From Thalassovita autumnalis (lineage in GTDB: Bacteria; Pseudomonadota; Alphaproteobacteria; Rhodobacterales; Rhodobacteraceae): a DNA stretch of 64,000 nt. The position numbers and the translations under genes were made by a program. The notes beneath the pieces are model-generated. The model made no database searches. It was not told where the DNA came from and worked only from the letters and a program-made list of their open reading frames with translations. This document shows positions 34,153 through 43,975 of this stretch, one piece after another (position 1 is the stretch's first letter; each line of letters starts with the position of its first letter). The stretch covers positions 1-64,000 of the forward strand of contig NZ_CYSB01000030.1 of the NCBI RefSeq assembly GCF_001458255.1, in the 5' to 3' direction.

Positions 34153-35781
34153 TTAAAACCCTTCCCCGTCCACACGCAGCTGGAACCTCTGAATTTTTCC
34201 GGTGGCGGTTTTCGGCAGGGCCTGCCGGAACCGCACCGCCCTTGGATATTTGAACGGCGCGATGGTGGCCTTCACATGGTCCTGCAGCGCCTTCACCATC
34301 GCCTCATCTGCGGCGAAGCCGTCGTTCAGCACCACATGGGCCTCCACGATATGGCCCCGCTCACTGTCGGGCGCGCCAACCACGCCGCATTCGCTGACCG
34401 CCTCATGCGACAGCAACGCCGCCTCAACCTCGGGGCCCGCGATGTTGTAACCGGATGAGATGATCATATCGTCGTTGCGCGCCGCGAAGTGGAAATAGCC
34501 ATCAGCGTCCCGGGTGAAACTGTCACCGGTGATGTTCCAGCCATCGCGCACATAGACCTGCTGACGCTCGTCATTGAGATAGCGACAGCCCGTGGGCCCG
34601 CGCACCGCAAGGCGGCCCACCTCACCATCTGCAACCTCATTCATCTGATCATCCACCACCCGGGCCTCATAACCGGTCACCGGGCGGCCGGTGCAGGCGG
34701 GCTGATGATCGTCAAAACGGTTGGTGACAAAGATATGCAGCATCTCCGTCGCGCCGATGCCGTCCAGCATTGGCTTACCGGTTTTCTCTTTCCACTCAGC
34801 ATAGATCGGGGCGGGCAGGGTTTCCCCCGCGGACACCGCCGCGCGCAGCGAAGACAGATCCGCGCCCTCTTCCATTGCCTGCAACATCACCCGATAGGCG
34901 GTTGGGGCGGTGAAACAAACGGTGGCTTTGAACTTCTCGATGATGTCGATCATGCTGGGCGGTGAGGCATTTTCCAGCAGGGTCGCCGCCGCGCCAAACC
35001 GCAGCGGGAAAATCGCCAAGCCGCCCAGGCCAAAGGTAAAGGCCAGCGGTGGCGAGCCTACAAAGACATCGTCGGGGGTGACCTTCAGAACCTCTTTGGC
35101 ATAGCCATCAGCAATGATCAGCAGATCGCGGTGGAAATGCATCGTCGCCTTCGGCTCACCTGTGGTGCCCGAGGTGAAGCCCAACAGCGCCACGTCATCC
35201 CGGCCGGTTTTCACCGCGTCAAACTTCACCGGCTTTTCCAGTGCCAGCCGGTCCAGCTCAGCGTCGTGGTTGGACGTGCCGTCAAAACCAACCACTGTTT
35301 TCAGGAACTTGCTGGTTTTGGCGCAGGCCGTGATTTCATCCGTCAGGCGCGTGTCACACAGCGCATGGCTGATTTCAGCCTTGTCGACAATCGCTGACAA
35401 TTCGCTGGCGCGCAGCATCGGCATGGTGTTGACCACCACCGCGCCCACCTTGGTTGCGGCCAGCCAGCAGGCGACCATCGCAGGGTTGTTGGCCGAGCGG
35501 ATCAGCACCCGGTTGCCCGGCTTGATCCCTAGGTTTTTCACCATCGCATGGGCCAGACGGTTGGTCCAATCGGTCAGCTCTTTATAGGTGCGGCGCCGGC
35601 CGTTGCCGATCAGTGCCGTGTGGTCACCAAGGCCTTTGTCGACCATCGCATCGGTCAGTTCAACCGCGGCATTCAGATAGTCAGGATAGTCAAACCCCTC
35701 CAGCTGAAAGGCGGGCCACTGGTCAATCGGCGGCAGCCCGTCGCGGGCAAATGTATCAATATGCGCGCTTGGTCCCAGCAT
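34153..35781 (-). CDS. Benzoate/2-aminobenzoate-CoA ligase family protein
   Basis: A 542-aa AMP-forming acyl-CoA synthetase. The AMP-binding signature is LLGFTSGTTGEPKATMHFHRD near residue 190. Later come DGIGATEMLHIFVTN and the adenylation/thiolation hinge NDDMIISSGYNIAGPEVEAAL, with the catalytic Lys in the final PKTATGKIQR. Aryl-CoA ligases of the benzoate and 2-aminobenzoate type share this pattern. It would activate the imported aromatic acid with CoA in the cytoplasm, the first step before the hydroxylase. It lies 3 nt from the acyl-CoA dehydrogenase gene. Confidence 0.88.
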   Translation of the reverse strand: MLGPSAHIDTFARDGLPPIDQWPAFQLEGFDYPDYLNAAVELTDAMVDKGLGDHTALIGNGRRRTYKELTDWTNRLAHAMVKNLGIKPGNRVLIRSANNPAMVACWLAATKVGAVVVNTMPMLRASELSAIVDKAEISHALCDTRLTDEITACAKTSKFLKTVVGFDGTSNHDAELDRLALEKPVKFDAVKTGRDDVALLGFTSGTTGEPKATMHFHRDLLIIADGYAKEVLKVTPDDVFVGSPPLAFTFGLGGLAIFPLRFGAAATLLENASPPSMIDIIEKFKATVCFTAPTAYRVMLQAMEEGADLSSLRAAVSAGETLPAPIYAEWKEKTGKPMLDGIGATEMLHIFVTNRFDDHQPACTGRPVTGYEARVVDDQMNEVADGEVGRLAVRGPTGCRYLNDERQQVYVRDGWNITGDSFTRDADGYFHFAARNDDMIISSGYNIAGPEVEAALLSHEAVSECGVVGAPDSERGHIVEAHVVLNDGFAADEAMVKALQDHVKATIAPFKYPRAVRFRQALPKTATGKIQRFQLRVDGEGF

Positions 35782-35784
35782 CGC

Positions 35785-36942
35785 TCACTCCCCTAAATGG
35801 TTCGCCATCGCCTGTCGGGCGATGATGACACGCTGCACGTCTGATGCACCCTCATAGATGCGCAACGCTCTGATTTCGCGGTAGAGTTTCTCTACCGTTT
35901 CGCCTGACTTGACCCCGTCGCCGCCATGCAGCTGCACGGCGCGATCGATGATCTGCTGGGCTTGATCTGTGGCAAACAGCTTGGCCATGGCGGCTTCGCG
36001 GGTGACACGGGGCGCGCCCATGTCTTTGGCCCAGGCCGCGCGGTAGATCAGCAGGGCGGCGGCATCGACTTCCATCGCCATATCGGCGATGTGACCCTGC
36101 ACCATCTGCAACTCAAACAGCGGCGCGCCCTGAACCTCACGGGCCTGCACCCGGGCCAGCGCCTCATCCAGTGCGCGGCGCGCAAAGCCAAGCGCGGCCG
36201 CGGCCACGGTGGTGCGGAACACATCCAGCACCGACATGGCGATTTTGAACCCCTGACCGGGCTGTCCCAGCATCGCGCTGGCCGGAATGCGGCAATCGGT
36301 AAAACGCAGGGTTGCCAATGGATGCGGCGCAATGGTTTCCAACCGTTCCACCACTTCAAACCCGGGCAGATCTGCCGGCACGATAAAGGCTGACAGCCCT
36401 TTTGCACCCGGCGCTTCGCCTGTGCGGGCAAACAGCGTGTAGACATCCGCGATGCCGCCGTTGGAAATCCACGTCTTTTCACCGTTAAGGATATAATCAT
36501 CCCCGTCACGCTCGGCGGTCATGGTGGAATTGGCAACATCTGATCCCGACTGTGGTTCGGTCAGGGCAAAGGCGGAAATCGCCTGCCCCGACCGCGTGAG
36601 TGGTAGCCAGTGGGATTTTTGTTCTTCGGTGCCAAAAAGCGTGATCGCCCCGGTGCCAAGCCCCTGCATCGCAAAGGAAAAGTCAGCTAGGCCGTCATGG
36701 CGCGCCAGGGTTTCACGGGTCAGGCAGAGGGTGCGCACATCCAGTTTTTCCTGCCCCTCCGCGGCGGAGTGTTTGGCCCAGCCACCCGCGCCAAGCGCCT
36801 TGACCAGCGACCGGCAGGCCGCATCGGTATCGCTGTGATCGATATCGGTCAGTGCCTCTGCGGCCCAGGCGTCCAGATCGGCTGCATAAGTGGCATGGTG
36901 TGGCTCAAAAAACGGCCAGGAGAGGAAGGATTTATCTGCCAT
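35785..36942 (-). CDS. Acyl-CoA dehydrogenase family protein
   Basis: A 385-aa flavoprotein with the acyl-CoA dehydrogenase signatures [27 protein letters not shown] and [29 protein letters not shown]. It probably oxidises a non-aromatic ring-CoA or ring-opened CoA thioester made after the hydroxylation/reduction step. The N-terminal 40 residues ([12 protein letters not shown]...) are typical of the subset found with aryl-CoA hydroxylases. It overlaps the enoyl-CoA hydratase gene. Confidence 0.88.
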   Translation of the reverse strand: MADKSFLSWPFFEPHHATYAADLDAWAAEALTDIDHSDTDAACRSLVKALGAGGWAKHSAAEGQEKLDVRTLCLTRETLARHDGLADFSFAMQGLGTGAITLFGTEEQKSHWLPLTRSGQAISAFALTEPQSGSDVANSTMTAERDGDDYILNGEKTWISNGGIADVYTLFARTGEAPGAKGLSAFIVPADLPGFEVVERLETIAPHPLATLRFTDCRIPASAMLGQPGQGFKIAMSVLDVFRTTVAAAALGFARRALDEALARVQAREVQGAPLFELQMVQGHIADMAMEVDAAALLIYRAAWAKDMGAPRVTREAAMAKLFATDQAQQIIDRAVQLHGGDGVKSGETVEKLYREIRALRIYEGASDVQRVIIARQAMANHLGE

Positions 36943-37754
36943 CAGTTGCCCTCAAACACCGGTTTTTCTTTGGCCACAAAGGCGCGGTAGGCGCGCTCAA
37001 AGTCGGTGGTCTGCATGCAGATCGCCTGCGCCTGCGCCTCGGCCTCGATCGCCTGATCCAGACCCATGTTCCATTCCTGGTTCAGCTGCGTCTTGGTGAT
37101 CCCATGGGCAAAGGTCGGCCCCGCCGCCAGACGCTGCGCCAGCTTCACAGCCTCGGCTTCCAGCGCGTCGGCGTCGTGCAGATTGTTCCAGAACCCCCAA
37201 CGCTCGCCCTCGGCGGCACTCATCGTGCGCCCGGTGTAAAGCAGTTCTGCCGCACGGCCCTGACCAATGATCCGGGGCAGCATGGCGCAGGCGCCCATGT
37301 CACAGCCCGCCAGACCCACACGGGTGAAGAGGAAGCCACATTTGGCCTCAGGCGTTGCCAACCGCAGGTCCGAGGACATGGCGATGATGGCCCCCGCACC
37401 GACGCAGACGCCATCAACGGCGGCAATAATCGGCTTGCCACAGCCGATCATCGCCTTGACCAGATCACCGGTCATGCGGGTGAAGGCCAAGAGGTCCTTC
37501 ATATCCATATCAACCAGCGGGCCGATAATGTCATGCACATCCCCGCCAGAACAGAAATTGCCGCCGTTGGAGGCGAAAATCACCACGTCCACATCCTCGG
37601 CATAGACCATATCGCGGAAGGTATCGCGCAGCTCTGCATAGCTGTCGAAGGTCAGTGGGTTCTTGCGATCGGGGCGGTTCAGACGGATCGTGGCGATCCG
37701 GTCTTTCCATTCCCAGATAAAGTGTTCAGGGCTTAGGTCAGCCATTTTTGTCAT
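36942..37754 (-). CDS. Enoyl-CoA hydratase/isomerase family protein
   Basis: A 270-aa crotonase-fold enzyme. It has the oxyanion-hole strand [17 protein letters not shown] near residue 70, and [28 protein letters not shown], with acidic residues in the position of the catalytic pair ([18 protein letters not shown]). The start at 37754 is chosen for its GGAAGGA Shine-Dalgarno; it overlaps the MarR gene by 17 nt. It would hydrate or hydrolyse an unsaturated cyclic CoA thioester. Confidence 0.87.
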   Translation of the reverse strand: MTKMADLSPEHFIWEWKDRIATIRLNRPDRKNPLTFDSYAELRDTFRDMVYAEDVDVVIFASNGGNFCSGGDVHDIIGPLVDMDMKDLLAFTRMTGDLVKAMIGCGKPIIAAVDGVCVGAGAIIAMSSDLRLATPEAKCGFLFTRVGLAGCDMGACAMLPRIIGQGRAAELLYTGRTMSAAEGERWGFWNNLHDADALEAEAVKLAQRLAAGPTFAHGITKTQLNQEWNMGLDQAIEAEAQAQAICMQTTDFERAYRAFVAKEKPVFEGN

Positions 37755-38217
37755 CTTGGGATCCTTCCAGATGATGCAGCATTTTGCGGATTGTGTCGAG
37801 TTTGCCATGACCGAGGCTGGCGAACAGCTTGTCGACCTCGGCTTCATGGGCGGCGGCCAGCTCTTCGAACCAGGCGCGGCCCTTGTCGGTCAGCTCCACC
37901 ATCACCACACGGCGATCCTCGGCCGAGGGGGTGCGGCGGGCATAGCCGTCCTTTTCCAACCGTTCGACCACGGTGGTGGCATTGCCGTTTGAGACCAGCA
38001 AACGTTGGCTCAGCTCGCTCATCTTCAAGGGCGCGGCTTCGCGGTGCAGGGCTGCGGCCACGTCGAAACGGGGCAGGGTGGTGTCATAGTTCACCCGCAA
38101 GAATTCCCGCAGGTGGTTTTCGGTGCTGCGGGTCAGTCGCAGCAGCCGGATCCATGTGCGCAGCCGCCGTTGAGACAGCGGTGTGTCATGGGAGGTATCA
38201 TGCGTGCTCTCGCTCAC
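37738..38217 (-). CDS. MarR family transcriptional regulator
   Basis: A 159-aa winged-helix regulator. The recognition helix region is [40 protein letters not shown] near residue 65-105. A GTG start at 38217 overlaps the SDR stop; the longer upstream frame has no good start. MarR proteins in aryl-CoA operons are usually repressors released by the aryl-CoA. The shared GTTTGAAAYGTTTG sites upstream of the hydroxylase and of the binding-protein gene are candidate operators. Confidence 0.87.
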   Translation of the reverse strand: MSESTHDTSHDTPLSQRRLRTWIRLLRLTRSTENHLREFLRVNYDTTLPRFDVAAALHREAAPLKMSELSQRLLVSNGNATTVVERLEKDGYARRTPSAEDRRVVMVELTDKGRAWFEELAAAHEAEVDKLFASLGHGKLDTIRKMLHHLEGSQDDKNG

Positions 38218-38957
38218 AGCTCCCCCCCCGCGATGGGCAGCGCCTGCCCGTTGATGCCCTCGGACCCTGGCCCACACAGCCACAGCGCCGCCGCCGTTAC
38301 TTCGCTGGGCTGGATCAGCCGTTTCTGCGGGTTGTGTTTGGCCAGTTCCTTGCGGGCGGCGGCTTCATCCATACCGGTTTTGTCGATGATATTGGCCACC
38401 GACCGGTCCGTCATTTCGGTATCCAGAAAGCCGGGACAGAGCGCGTTCACTGTCACCGGTTTCTTCGCCACCTCCTGCGCCACCGCGCGGGTCATGCCGA
38501 CCACACCGTGTTTCGCCGCCGTATAGGCGCTGACATAGCCGTAGCCCTTCAGCCCCGCCGTTGACGCGACCGAAATCAGCCGCCCCCAGCCGGTGAACTG
38601 GTTCAACCCTTCACGCAAGGTCAGGAAAACGCCGGTCAGGTTGACCGCCATCATGGCGTTCCATTGCTCCAACGTGGTGCGGCCAAAGGGGGCGGTATCT
38701 GCGGCACCGGCATTGGCGATCACCACGTCACAAGGCCCCGCCGCGGCAAACATGGACCGGACCGAGGTTTCATCGGTTACGTCACAGATCACCGGGCGGA
38801 TTTGATCGCTGCCGTCGGCCACGGCCTCCATGGGGGCGCTGCGGCGGCCCGCGATGACCCCCCGGGCGCCCGCCGCGGCAAAGCCCCGGGCCATATCGGC
38901 GCCGACGCCCGTGCCGCCGCCGGTGATCAGCACCTGTTTTCCGCTCAGATCGGTCAT
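38214..38957 (-). CDS. SDR family NAD(P)-dependent oxidoreductase
   Basis: A 247-aa short-chain dehydrogenase. It has the Rossmann motif TGGGTGVG (residues 11-18), NAG in IANAGAAD, the catalytic Ser in SVASTAGL, and the YxxxK motif YTAAK. It probably acts as a 3-hydroxyacyl-CoA dehydrogenase on the ring product. It overlaps both the hydroxylase gene upstream (4 nt) and the MarR gene. Confidence 0.88.
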   Translation of the reverse strand: MTDLSGKQVLITGGGTGVGADMARGFAAAGARGVIAGRRSAPMEAVADGSDQIRPVICDVTDETSVRSMFAAAGPCDVVIANAGAADTAPFGRTTLEQWNAMMAVNLTGVFLTLREGLNQFTGWGRLISVASTAGLKGYGYVSAYTAAKHGVVGMTRAVAQEVAKKPVTVNALCPGFLDTEMTDRSVANIIDKTGMDEAAARKELAKHNPQKRLIQPSEVTAAALWLCGPGSEGINGQALPIAGGEL

Positions 38958-41248
38958 ACGCGGATCATCTCCTGCTGCTTTTGCGCCAGACGGTAGGCCT
39001 GATCACGGCCTGCATAGTAGGGCGCAGGCCAGTGGATCTGCTGATCGCCCATCTCCACCGCGGCATGCAGCGTCCAATAGGGATCGCTCAGATGCGGACG
39101 GGCCAGGCAGACCAGATCGGCGCGCCCCGCCAGCAGGATCGAGTTGGCGTGATCGGTCTCATAGATGTTGCCCACTGCCATCGTCGGGATCTGCAGATCG
39201 TTGCGGATCCGGTTGGAAAACGGCGTCTGGAACATGCGGCCATAGACCGGCTGCGCCTCGACCGAGGTCTGACCGGCGCTGACGTCGACGATATCCACAC
39301 CAGCCTCGCGGAACATGCGGGCGATTTCCACCGCCTCCTGCGGGGTGACGCCCTCGTCGCCGAGCCAGTCATTGGCCGAAATCCGCACCGACATCGGCTT
39401 GCCCTCAGGCCAGACCGTGCGCATCGCTTTGAACACCTCCAACGGGTAGCGCATCCGGTTTTCCAGACTGCCGCCATATTCATCGCCACGCTGGTTCGAA
39501 GCGGGTGAGATGAAGGAGGAAATCAGATAGCCATGGGCCGCGTGCAGTTCGATCATGTCAAAGCCACAGCGCCCGGCCATTTCGGTCGCCTGCACAAAGT
39601 CGTCGCGGATCTGGTCCATCTCGGCGCGGGTGATCTCACGCGGGGTGGCGTTGCCTGCCGACCACGGAATGGCCGAGGCCGACACCAAATCCCAATTGCC
39701 GTCCTTCAACGGCGCATCCATCTCTTCCCAGCCAACCTGGGTAGAGCCTTTGCGCCCTGCGTGACCAATCTGACAGCAGATCTTGGCCTCTGTTTCTGCA
39801 TGGACGAAATCGACCAGACGTGTCCACGCCGCCTCATGTTCCGGCGCATAGAGGCCGGGGCAACCGGGGGTGATCCGACCATCGGCGCTGGTGCAGGTCA
39901 TTTCGGTGTAAACCAGCCCCGCGCCGCCCTTGGCACGTTCGGCGTAATGGACAAAATGCCAATCGGTCGGGCAGCCCTCCACTGCTTTGTACTGCGCCAT
40001 GGGGGACACCACGATGCGGTTCGCCAGTTCCATATCGCGCAGTTTGAACGGCACAAACATCGGTTTACGCGCCGGCGCATCCGCAGCCATGCCCGCCTCG
40101 GATTGGAACCAGCGCTCGGCCTCGGCCAGCCATTCAGGGTCCCGCAGACGCAGGTTTTCATGGCTGATCCGCTGCGACCGGGTCAGCAGGTTGTAGTTGA
40201 ACTGTACTGGATGCTGATCCAGATAGCGCTCCACTTCTTCAAACCATTCCAGTGAGTTACGCGCAGCAGACTGCAGGCGCAGCACTTCCAGACGGCGTTC
40301 CTCCTGATAGCGTTTGAAGGCGCCTTCCAGCGTTGGTTCCGAGTTGACGTAATCCGCCAGCGCAATGGCGCTGTCAAAGGCCAGACGCGACCCGGATCCG
40401 ATCGAGAAATGCGCCGTCGCCGAGGCATCGCCCAGCAGCACCACGTTTTCATGATACCACTGTTCGCAATTCACCCGCGGGAAGTTGATCCAGACAGCCG
40501 AGCCGCGCAAATGCGCCGCGTTCGACATCAGCTCATGACCACCAAGGTATTTCTCAAAGATCATGCGGCAGGTCTCAACGGTTTCTTCCTTGGACATGTC
40601 GGCAAAGCCCCATTTGTCCCAGGTCTCCTGCTGGCATTCGACGATGAACGTCGCGGTGTTGTCGTCAAACTGATAGACATGCGCCCAGAGCCAGCCATGC
40701 TCGGTCTTTTCGAAAATGAAGGTAAAGGCGTCGTCAAACTTCTGATGGGTGCCCAGCCAGATGAATTTGCACTCACGATTGTCGATATCGGGTTTGAAGA
40801 CGTCTTCGTATTCTGTCCGCACTCGTGAGTTCAGACCATCGGCGGCGACCACCAGATCGTAATCCTTGCGGTATTCCTCGGCGGTTTTGAACTCGGTCTC
40901 AAACCGTAGATCCACGCCCAATTCGCGGGCGCGTTCTTGCAACAGGATCAGCATCTGTTTGCGGCCGATACCGGCAAAGCCGTGGCCACCGGAAACAGTG
41001 CGCACGCCGTTGTGTTCCACCGCAATGTCATCCCAATAGGCAAAGTGATCGCGGATCGCGTCACAGCTTTTGGGGTCATTGCCCTGCATCCGTTCCAGCG
41101 CGTCATCAGACAGCACAACACCCCAGCCAAAAGTGTCATTGGCGCGGTTGCGCTCCAGCACTGTGACGTCGTGGCTGGGATCGCGCAGTTTCATGCTAAT
41201 AGCAAAATAGAGCCCGGCCGGGCCGCCCCCTAGGCAGATGACTTTCAC
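38954..41248 (-). CDS. Bifunctional salicylyl-CoA 5-hydroxylase / 2-aminobenzoyl-CoA monooxygenase-reductase
   Basis: A 764-aa two-domain flavoenzyme. Residues 1-390 are an FAD monooxygenase ([13 protein letters not shown] at the start, the DAS-type motif [28 protein letters not shown] split near residue 280). Residues 400-764 are an old yellow enzyme-like NADH:flavin oxidoreductase ([38 protein letters not shown]). This fusion is characteristic of 2-aminobenzoyl-CoA monooxygenase/reductase, which hydroxylates C5 and dearomatises the ring, and of salicylyl-CoA 5-hydroxylase. The neighbours (RidA and beta-oxidation enzymes, no ring dioxygenase) favour the aminobenzoyl route. It is the first gene of the reverse operon. 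Confidence 0.9.
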   Translation of the reverse strand: MKVICLGGGPAGLYFAISMKLRDPSHDVTVLERNRANDTFGWGVVLSDDALERMQGNDPKSCDAIRDHFAYWDDIAVEHNGVRTVSGGHGFAGIGRKQMLILLQERARELGVDLRFETEFKTAEEYRKDYDLVVAADGLNSRVRTEYEDVFKPDIDNRECKFIWLGTHQKFDDAFTFIFEKTEHGWLWAHVYQFDDNTATFIVECQQETWDKWGFADMSKEETVETCRMIFEKYLGGHELMSNAAHLRGSAVWINFPRVNCEQWYHENVVLLGDASATAHFSIGSGSRLAFDSAIALADYVNSEPTLEGAFKRYQEERRLEVLRLQSAARNSLEWFEEVERYLDQHPVQFNYNLLTRSQRISHENLRLRDPEWLAEAERWFQSEAGMAADAPARKPMFVPFKLRDMELANRIVVSPMAQYKAVEGCPTDWHFVHYAERAKGGAGLVYTEMTCTSADGRITPGCPGLYAPEHEAAWTRLVDFVHAETEAKICCQIGHAGRKGSTQVGWEEMDAPLKDGNWDLVSASAIPWSAGNATPREITRAEMDQIRDDFVQATEMAGRCGFDMIELHAAHGYLISSFISPASNQRGDEYGGSLENRMRYPLEVFKAMRTVWPEGKPMSVRISANDWLGDEGVTPQEAVEIARMFREAGVDIVDVSAGQTSVEAQPVYGRMFQTPFSNRIRNDLQIPTMAVGNIYETDHANSILLAGRADLVCLARPHLSDPYWTLHAAVEMGDQQIHWPAPYYAGRDQAYRLAQKQQEMIRV

Positions 41249-41463
41249 GAATTTCCCTCCAGCAGGTGTGTGGTTTTCCCTGTCGCTGGAGCAACGGTAG
41301 CGCGATCTGAATTTATTTCAAGCTTAAATGTTTTGAGTTTGAAATGTTTGTGCGTCGCGGATTACAGGCGCGATTGGCCTTTGTTTTTATGAAAATGTGG
41401 GGGTAGGGGGTGGGGTGGCGCCCCCTATGGTCGCCACCCGGAATTTACATCACGGCCTGAGAA
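41249..41463 (-). promoter_or_regulatory. Promoter region of the aromatic catabolic operon
   Basis: This 215-bp gap contains an AT-rich island (41308-41350) with GTTTGAAATGTTTG at 41337-41350, matching the site at 34036, and a nearby imperfect palindrome ATTTCAAGCTTAAAT. The hydroxylase gene starts at 41248. No strict -35/-10 pair is evident. The G-rich stretch 41396-41420 is downstream of the flavin oxidoreductase-side gene. Confidence 0.45.
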
Positions 41464-42468
41464 TCACGCGCCGTCAGGGTGCCACAGATGCGGCGCGGTC
41501 TGCGCCTGCAGCCGTTTCACCGCCGCCTCATATTCGCGGGCCACGCGGTCGATCAGCGCTGCCGCCGGCACCACATCCTGCACCGCGCCGATCCCTTGGC
41601 CCGAACCCCAGATCTCTTTCCAGCTTTTCGGCTTTTCGCGACCCTCGCCAAAGTTCATCGCCGATGGGTCCGAACGTTCCAGCGCCTCCGGGTCCATGCC
41701 CGCGGCTGCGATCGATGGCTTCAGGTAGTTGCCCCAAACCCCGGTGAACAGGTTGGAATAGACAATGTCCGAGGCACCGCTTTCGGTGATCATCTCTTTG
41801 TAGCGCTGATCTGCATTGGCTTCCTCGGTGGCGATAAAGGCCGAACCCATGTAGCCGCCATCCGCACCCATCGCCTGCGCGGCAAGGATTGAATCCCCTT
41901 TGGCAATGGCACCCGACAGGAACAGCGGGCCGTCAAACCAGCTGCGGATTTCCTGGATCAACGCCAGCGGCGACAGGCTGCCAGCATGGCCACCGGCGCC
42001 CGCGGCCACGGCGATCAGCCCATCGGCGCCTTTCTCAATCGCCTTTTTGGCAAAGCGGTTGTCGATCACGTCATGCAGGGTGATGCCGCCAACAGAATGC
42101 GCGGCCTCATTGACCTCAACCCGCGCACCGAGCGAGGTGATCCAAATCGGCACTTTGTGTTTCACGCAGATCTCCAGGTCGCGCTCCAACCGTCCGTTGG
42201 AACGATGCACGATCTGATTCACCGCAAACGGCGCAGCGGGCTGATCGGGGTTGGCCTGATTGTGGCGGTCCAGCTCTTCGGTGATGCGGATCAGCCAGCG
42301 TTCCAGTTCGATCGGTTCACCTTCGGCTTCGCGGGCATTGAGCGCCGGGAAAGAGCCGACTATTCCCGCCTTGCACTGGGCGATGACCAGATCCGGGTTT
42401 GAAATGATGAACAAAGGGCTGCCGATCAACGGCAGGCGTAGGTTTTGCAAAATCGGGGGTAGGGCCAT
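41464..42468 (-). CDS. NAD(P)H-dependent flavin oxidoreductase (nitronate monooxygenase-like)
   Basis: A 334-aa FMN TIM-barrel protein of the NMO/2-nitropropane dioxygenase superfamily. It has the N-terminal LRLPLIGSPLFIISNPDLVIAQCKAGIVGSFPALN, the phosphate-binding AGAGGHAGSLSPLALIQEI, and LSGAIAKGDSILAAQAMGADGGYMGSAF. The true substrate is not evident. It shares an operon with the CoA-transferase gene 11 nt upstream, and may process a side product of the aromatic or acyl-CoA pathway. Confidence 0.85.
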   Translation of the reverse strand: MALPPILQNLRLPLIGSPLFIISNPDLVIAQCKAGIVGSFPALNAREAEGEPIELERWLIRITEELDRHNQANPDQPAAPFAVNQIVHRSNGRLERDLEICVKHKVPIWITSLGARVEVNEAAHSVGGITLHDVIDNRFAKKAIEKGADGLIAVAAGAGGHAGSLSPLALIQEIRSWFDGPLFLSGAIAKGDSILAAQAMGADGGYMGSAFIATEEANADQRYKEMITESGASDIVYSNLFTGVWGNYLKPSIAAAGMDPEALERSDPSAMNFGEGREKPKSWKEIWGSGQGIGAVQDVVPAAALIDRVAREYEAAVKRLQAQTAPHLWHPDGA

Positions 42469-42479
42469 GGCCGCTCTCC

Positions 42480-43631
42480 TCAGGTCAGGACGCCGTCAGC
42501 CCTGAGGGCCGCCAGCTGTGTGTCATCATAGCCCAGGTCGCGCAGCACGTCTTCGGTCTGCGCGCCGGGCGCGGGGGGCGGGGCTGGCACATCGGCTGGC
42601 GTGCGATCAAAGCGCGGTGCGGGGCTGGCCTGGCTGACGCCTGCGACCTCCACATAGGTTCCGCGCGCTTTCATGTGGGGATGCTCAGGCGCCTCTGACC
42701 AGCGCAGCACCGGGGTGACGCAGCCGTCGGTTCCGTCAAAAATCGCTTCCCATTCGGCGCGGGTTTTCTGGCGGAATACCTCGGCGTAGTCGGCGCGGCG
42801 CTCCGCCCAGGTGGTTGGATCGTTTTGATCGCTGCGATGGGCCTCGGGCAGGCCGGCCTTTTCGACCAGCAGGGCAAAAAACTGCGGTTCCAGCGGGCCC
42901 ACGGCGATGTGGTTGCCATCGGCACATTCGTAGCTGCGATAAAACGGGGCGCCGCCGTCCAGCCAATTGCTCTGCCGGTCTTCGCCCCAACGTCCTCGTG
43001 CGATCATGGAATGCATCAGCGCCATCATCGCAGGCACACCATCAACCATCGCAGCATCAACAACCTGACCTTTGCCTGAGGTCTGGCGCTCAAACAGCGC
43101 AGACAGGACACCAAACAGCAAGAACATGGTGCCGCCACCGTAGTCCGCCGCGATGTTGAGCGGCGGGATCGGTGGCTGATCCGCGGTGCCAATGGCGTTC
43201 AGCACGCCGGTCAGGCCCAGATAGTTGATATCATGCCCGGCCATTTGTGACATCGGACCATCCTGCCCCCAGCCGGTCATACGACCGTAGACAAGGCCCG
43301 GGTTTTCGGCGTGGCAGTCTGCGGGGCCAAGCCCCATGCGTTCCATGACGCCGGGGCGAAATCCTTCGATCAGTACATCGGACCGCGCGATCAGAGCTTT
43401 TGCGGCCTTCAGCCCCTCAGGATGCTTGAGGTTAAGCGCGATGGAGGCCTTGCCGCGGTTGTTGATATCGGTGGCATCTGCCGGTCCCGAGGCGCGGGTG
43501 ATCAATGTGACCTCCGCCCCCATATCTGCCAGAAACTGGCCGGCCAGCGGACAGGGGCCAAGGCCCTGCATTTCCACCACCCGCAGCCCCGCCAAAGGCC
43601 CGCCGCGTTTGGCCGTTTTTGGATCCGACAT
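42480..43631 (-). CDS. CaiB/BaiF family CoA transferase, alpha-methylacyl-CoA racemase type
   Basis: A 383-aa family III CoA transferase. The segments LAGLRVVEMQGLGPCPLAGQFLADMGAEV, NPGLVYGRMTGWGQDGPMSQMAGHDINYLGLTGVL and YGGGTMFLLFGVLSAL are close to alpha-methylacyl-CoA racemases (AMACR). It could racemise a 2-methyl branched acyl-CoA or shuttle CoA between acids. It starts the two-gene reverse operon, divergent from the second Liv transporter set. Confidence 0.87.
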   Translation of the reverse strand: MSDPKTAKRGGPLAGLRVVEMQGLGPCPLAGQFLADMGAEVTLITRASGPADATDINNRGKASIALNLKHPEGLKAAKALIARSDVLIEGFRPGVMERMGLGPADCHAENPGLVYGRMTGWGQDGPMSQMAGHDINYLGLTGVLNAIGTADQPPIPPLNIAADYGGGTMFLLFGVLSALFERQTSGKGQVVDAAMVDGVPAMMALMHSMIARGRWGEDRQSNWLDGGAPFYRSYECADGNHIAVGPLEPQFFALLVEKAGLPEAHRSDQNDPTTWAERRADYAEVFRQKTRAEWEAIFDGTDGCVTPVLRWSEAPEHPHMKARGTYVEVAGVSQASPAPRFDRTPADVPAPPPAPGAQTEDVLRDLGYDDTQLAALRADGVLT

Positions 43632-43965
43632 CTGCTTTACCTCCCCCTAAACTACGTTAATTTCTGATCTTTCCCGGCTGCAGGGGTCAAGCGGTTTCGG
43701 AAATGACCTTGGGTCGAAACGCCTGATATTTGTGCTCATAGAAGCGTTGACAGGGGGCAAAACCGCGTGCTTTGCTGAGGGTATTCGGCGTTCATAAGGT
43801 CTGGGGAGGAGACTGAATGAAGGCACTTTTACGTGGAGCTGCCTTTGCGCAGTTCCCTCAATACGTTTGCAATTTCCAATCTGGCGCTTCCTGTTTTGCC
43901 GCGCCTTACCCCCAGGATCATCACTGGGGCTGTGCCTTTTCTGATGCACCTGAAAGGGCCGCATC
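43632..43965. other. Divergent intergenic region with a leader-ORF candidate
   Basis: This 334-bp gap separates the CaiB/BaiF gene from the second transporter set. The segment near 43632-43810 has no gene and no clear dyad. From 43802 a strong GGGGAGGAG Shine-Dalgarno leads into a 52-codon reading frame that runs into the livH-like start. Confidence 0.6.
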
Positions 43966-43975
43966 ATGGAGCTGA
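43817..43975 (+). CDS. Candidate 52-aa leader peptide overlapping the LivH-like start
   Basis: An ATG at 43817, 5 nt after GGAGGAG, opens a 52-codon frame whose TGA (43973-43975) overlaps the LivH-like ATG at 43966 by 10 nt. The peptide (starting MKALLRGAAFAQFPQYVCN) has three Cys and many aromatic residues and resembles no family I know. The strong Shine-Dalgarno and the stop-start overlap suggest translational coupling or attenuation, but chance cannot be excluded: most of the frame has no recognisable protein features. Confidence 0.35.
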   Translation: MKALLRGAAFAQFPQYVCNFQSGASCFAAPYPQDHHWGCAFSDAPERAASWS

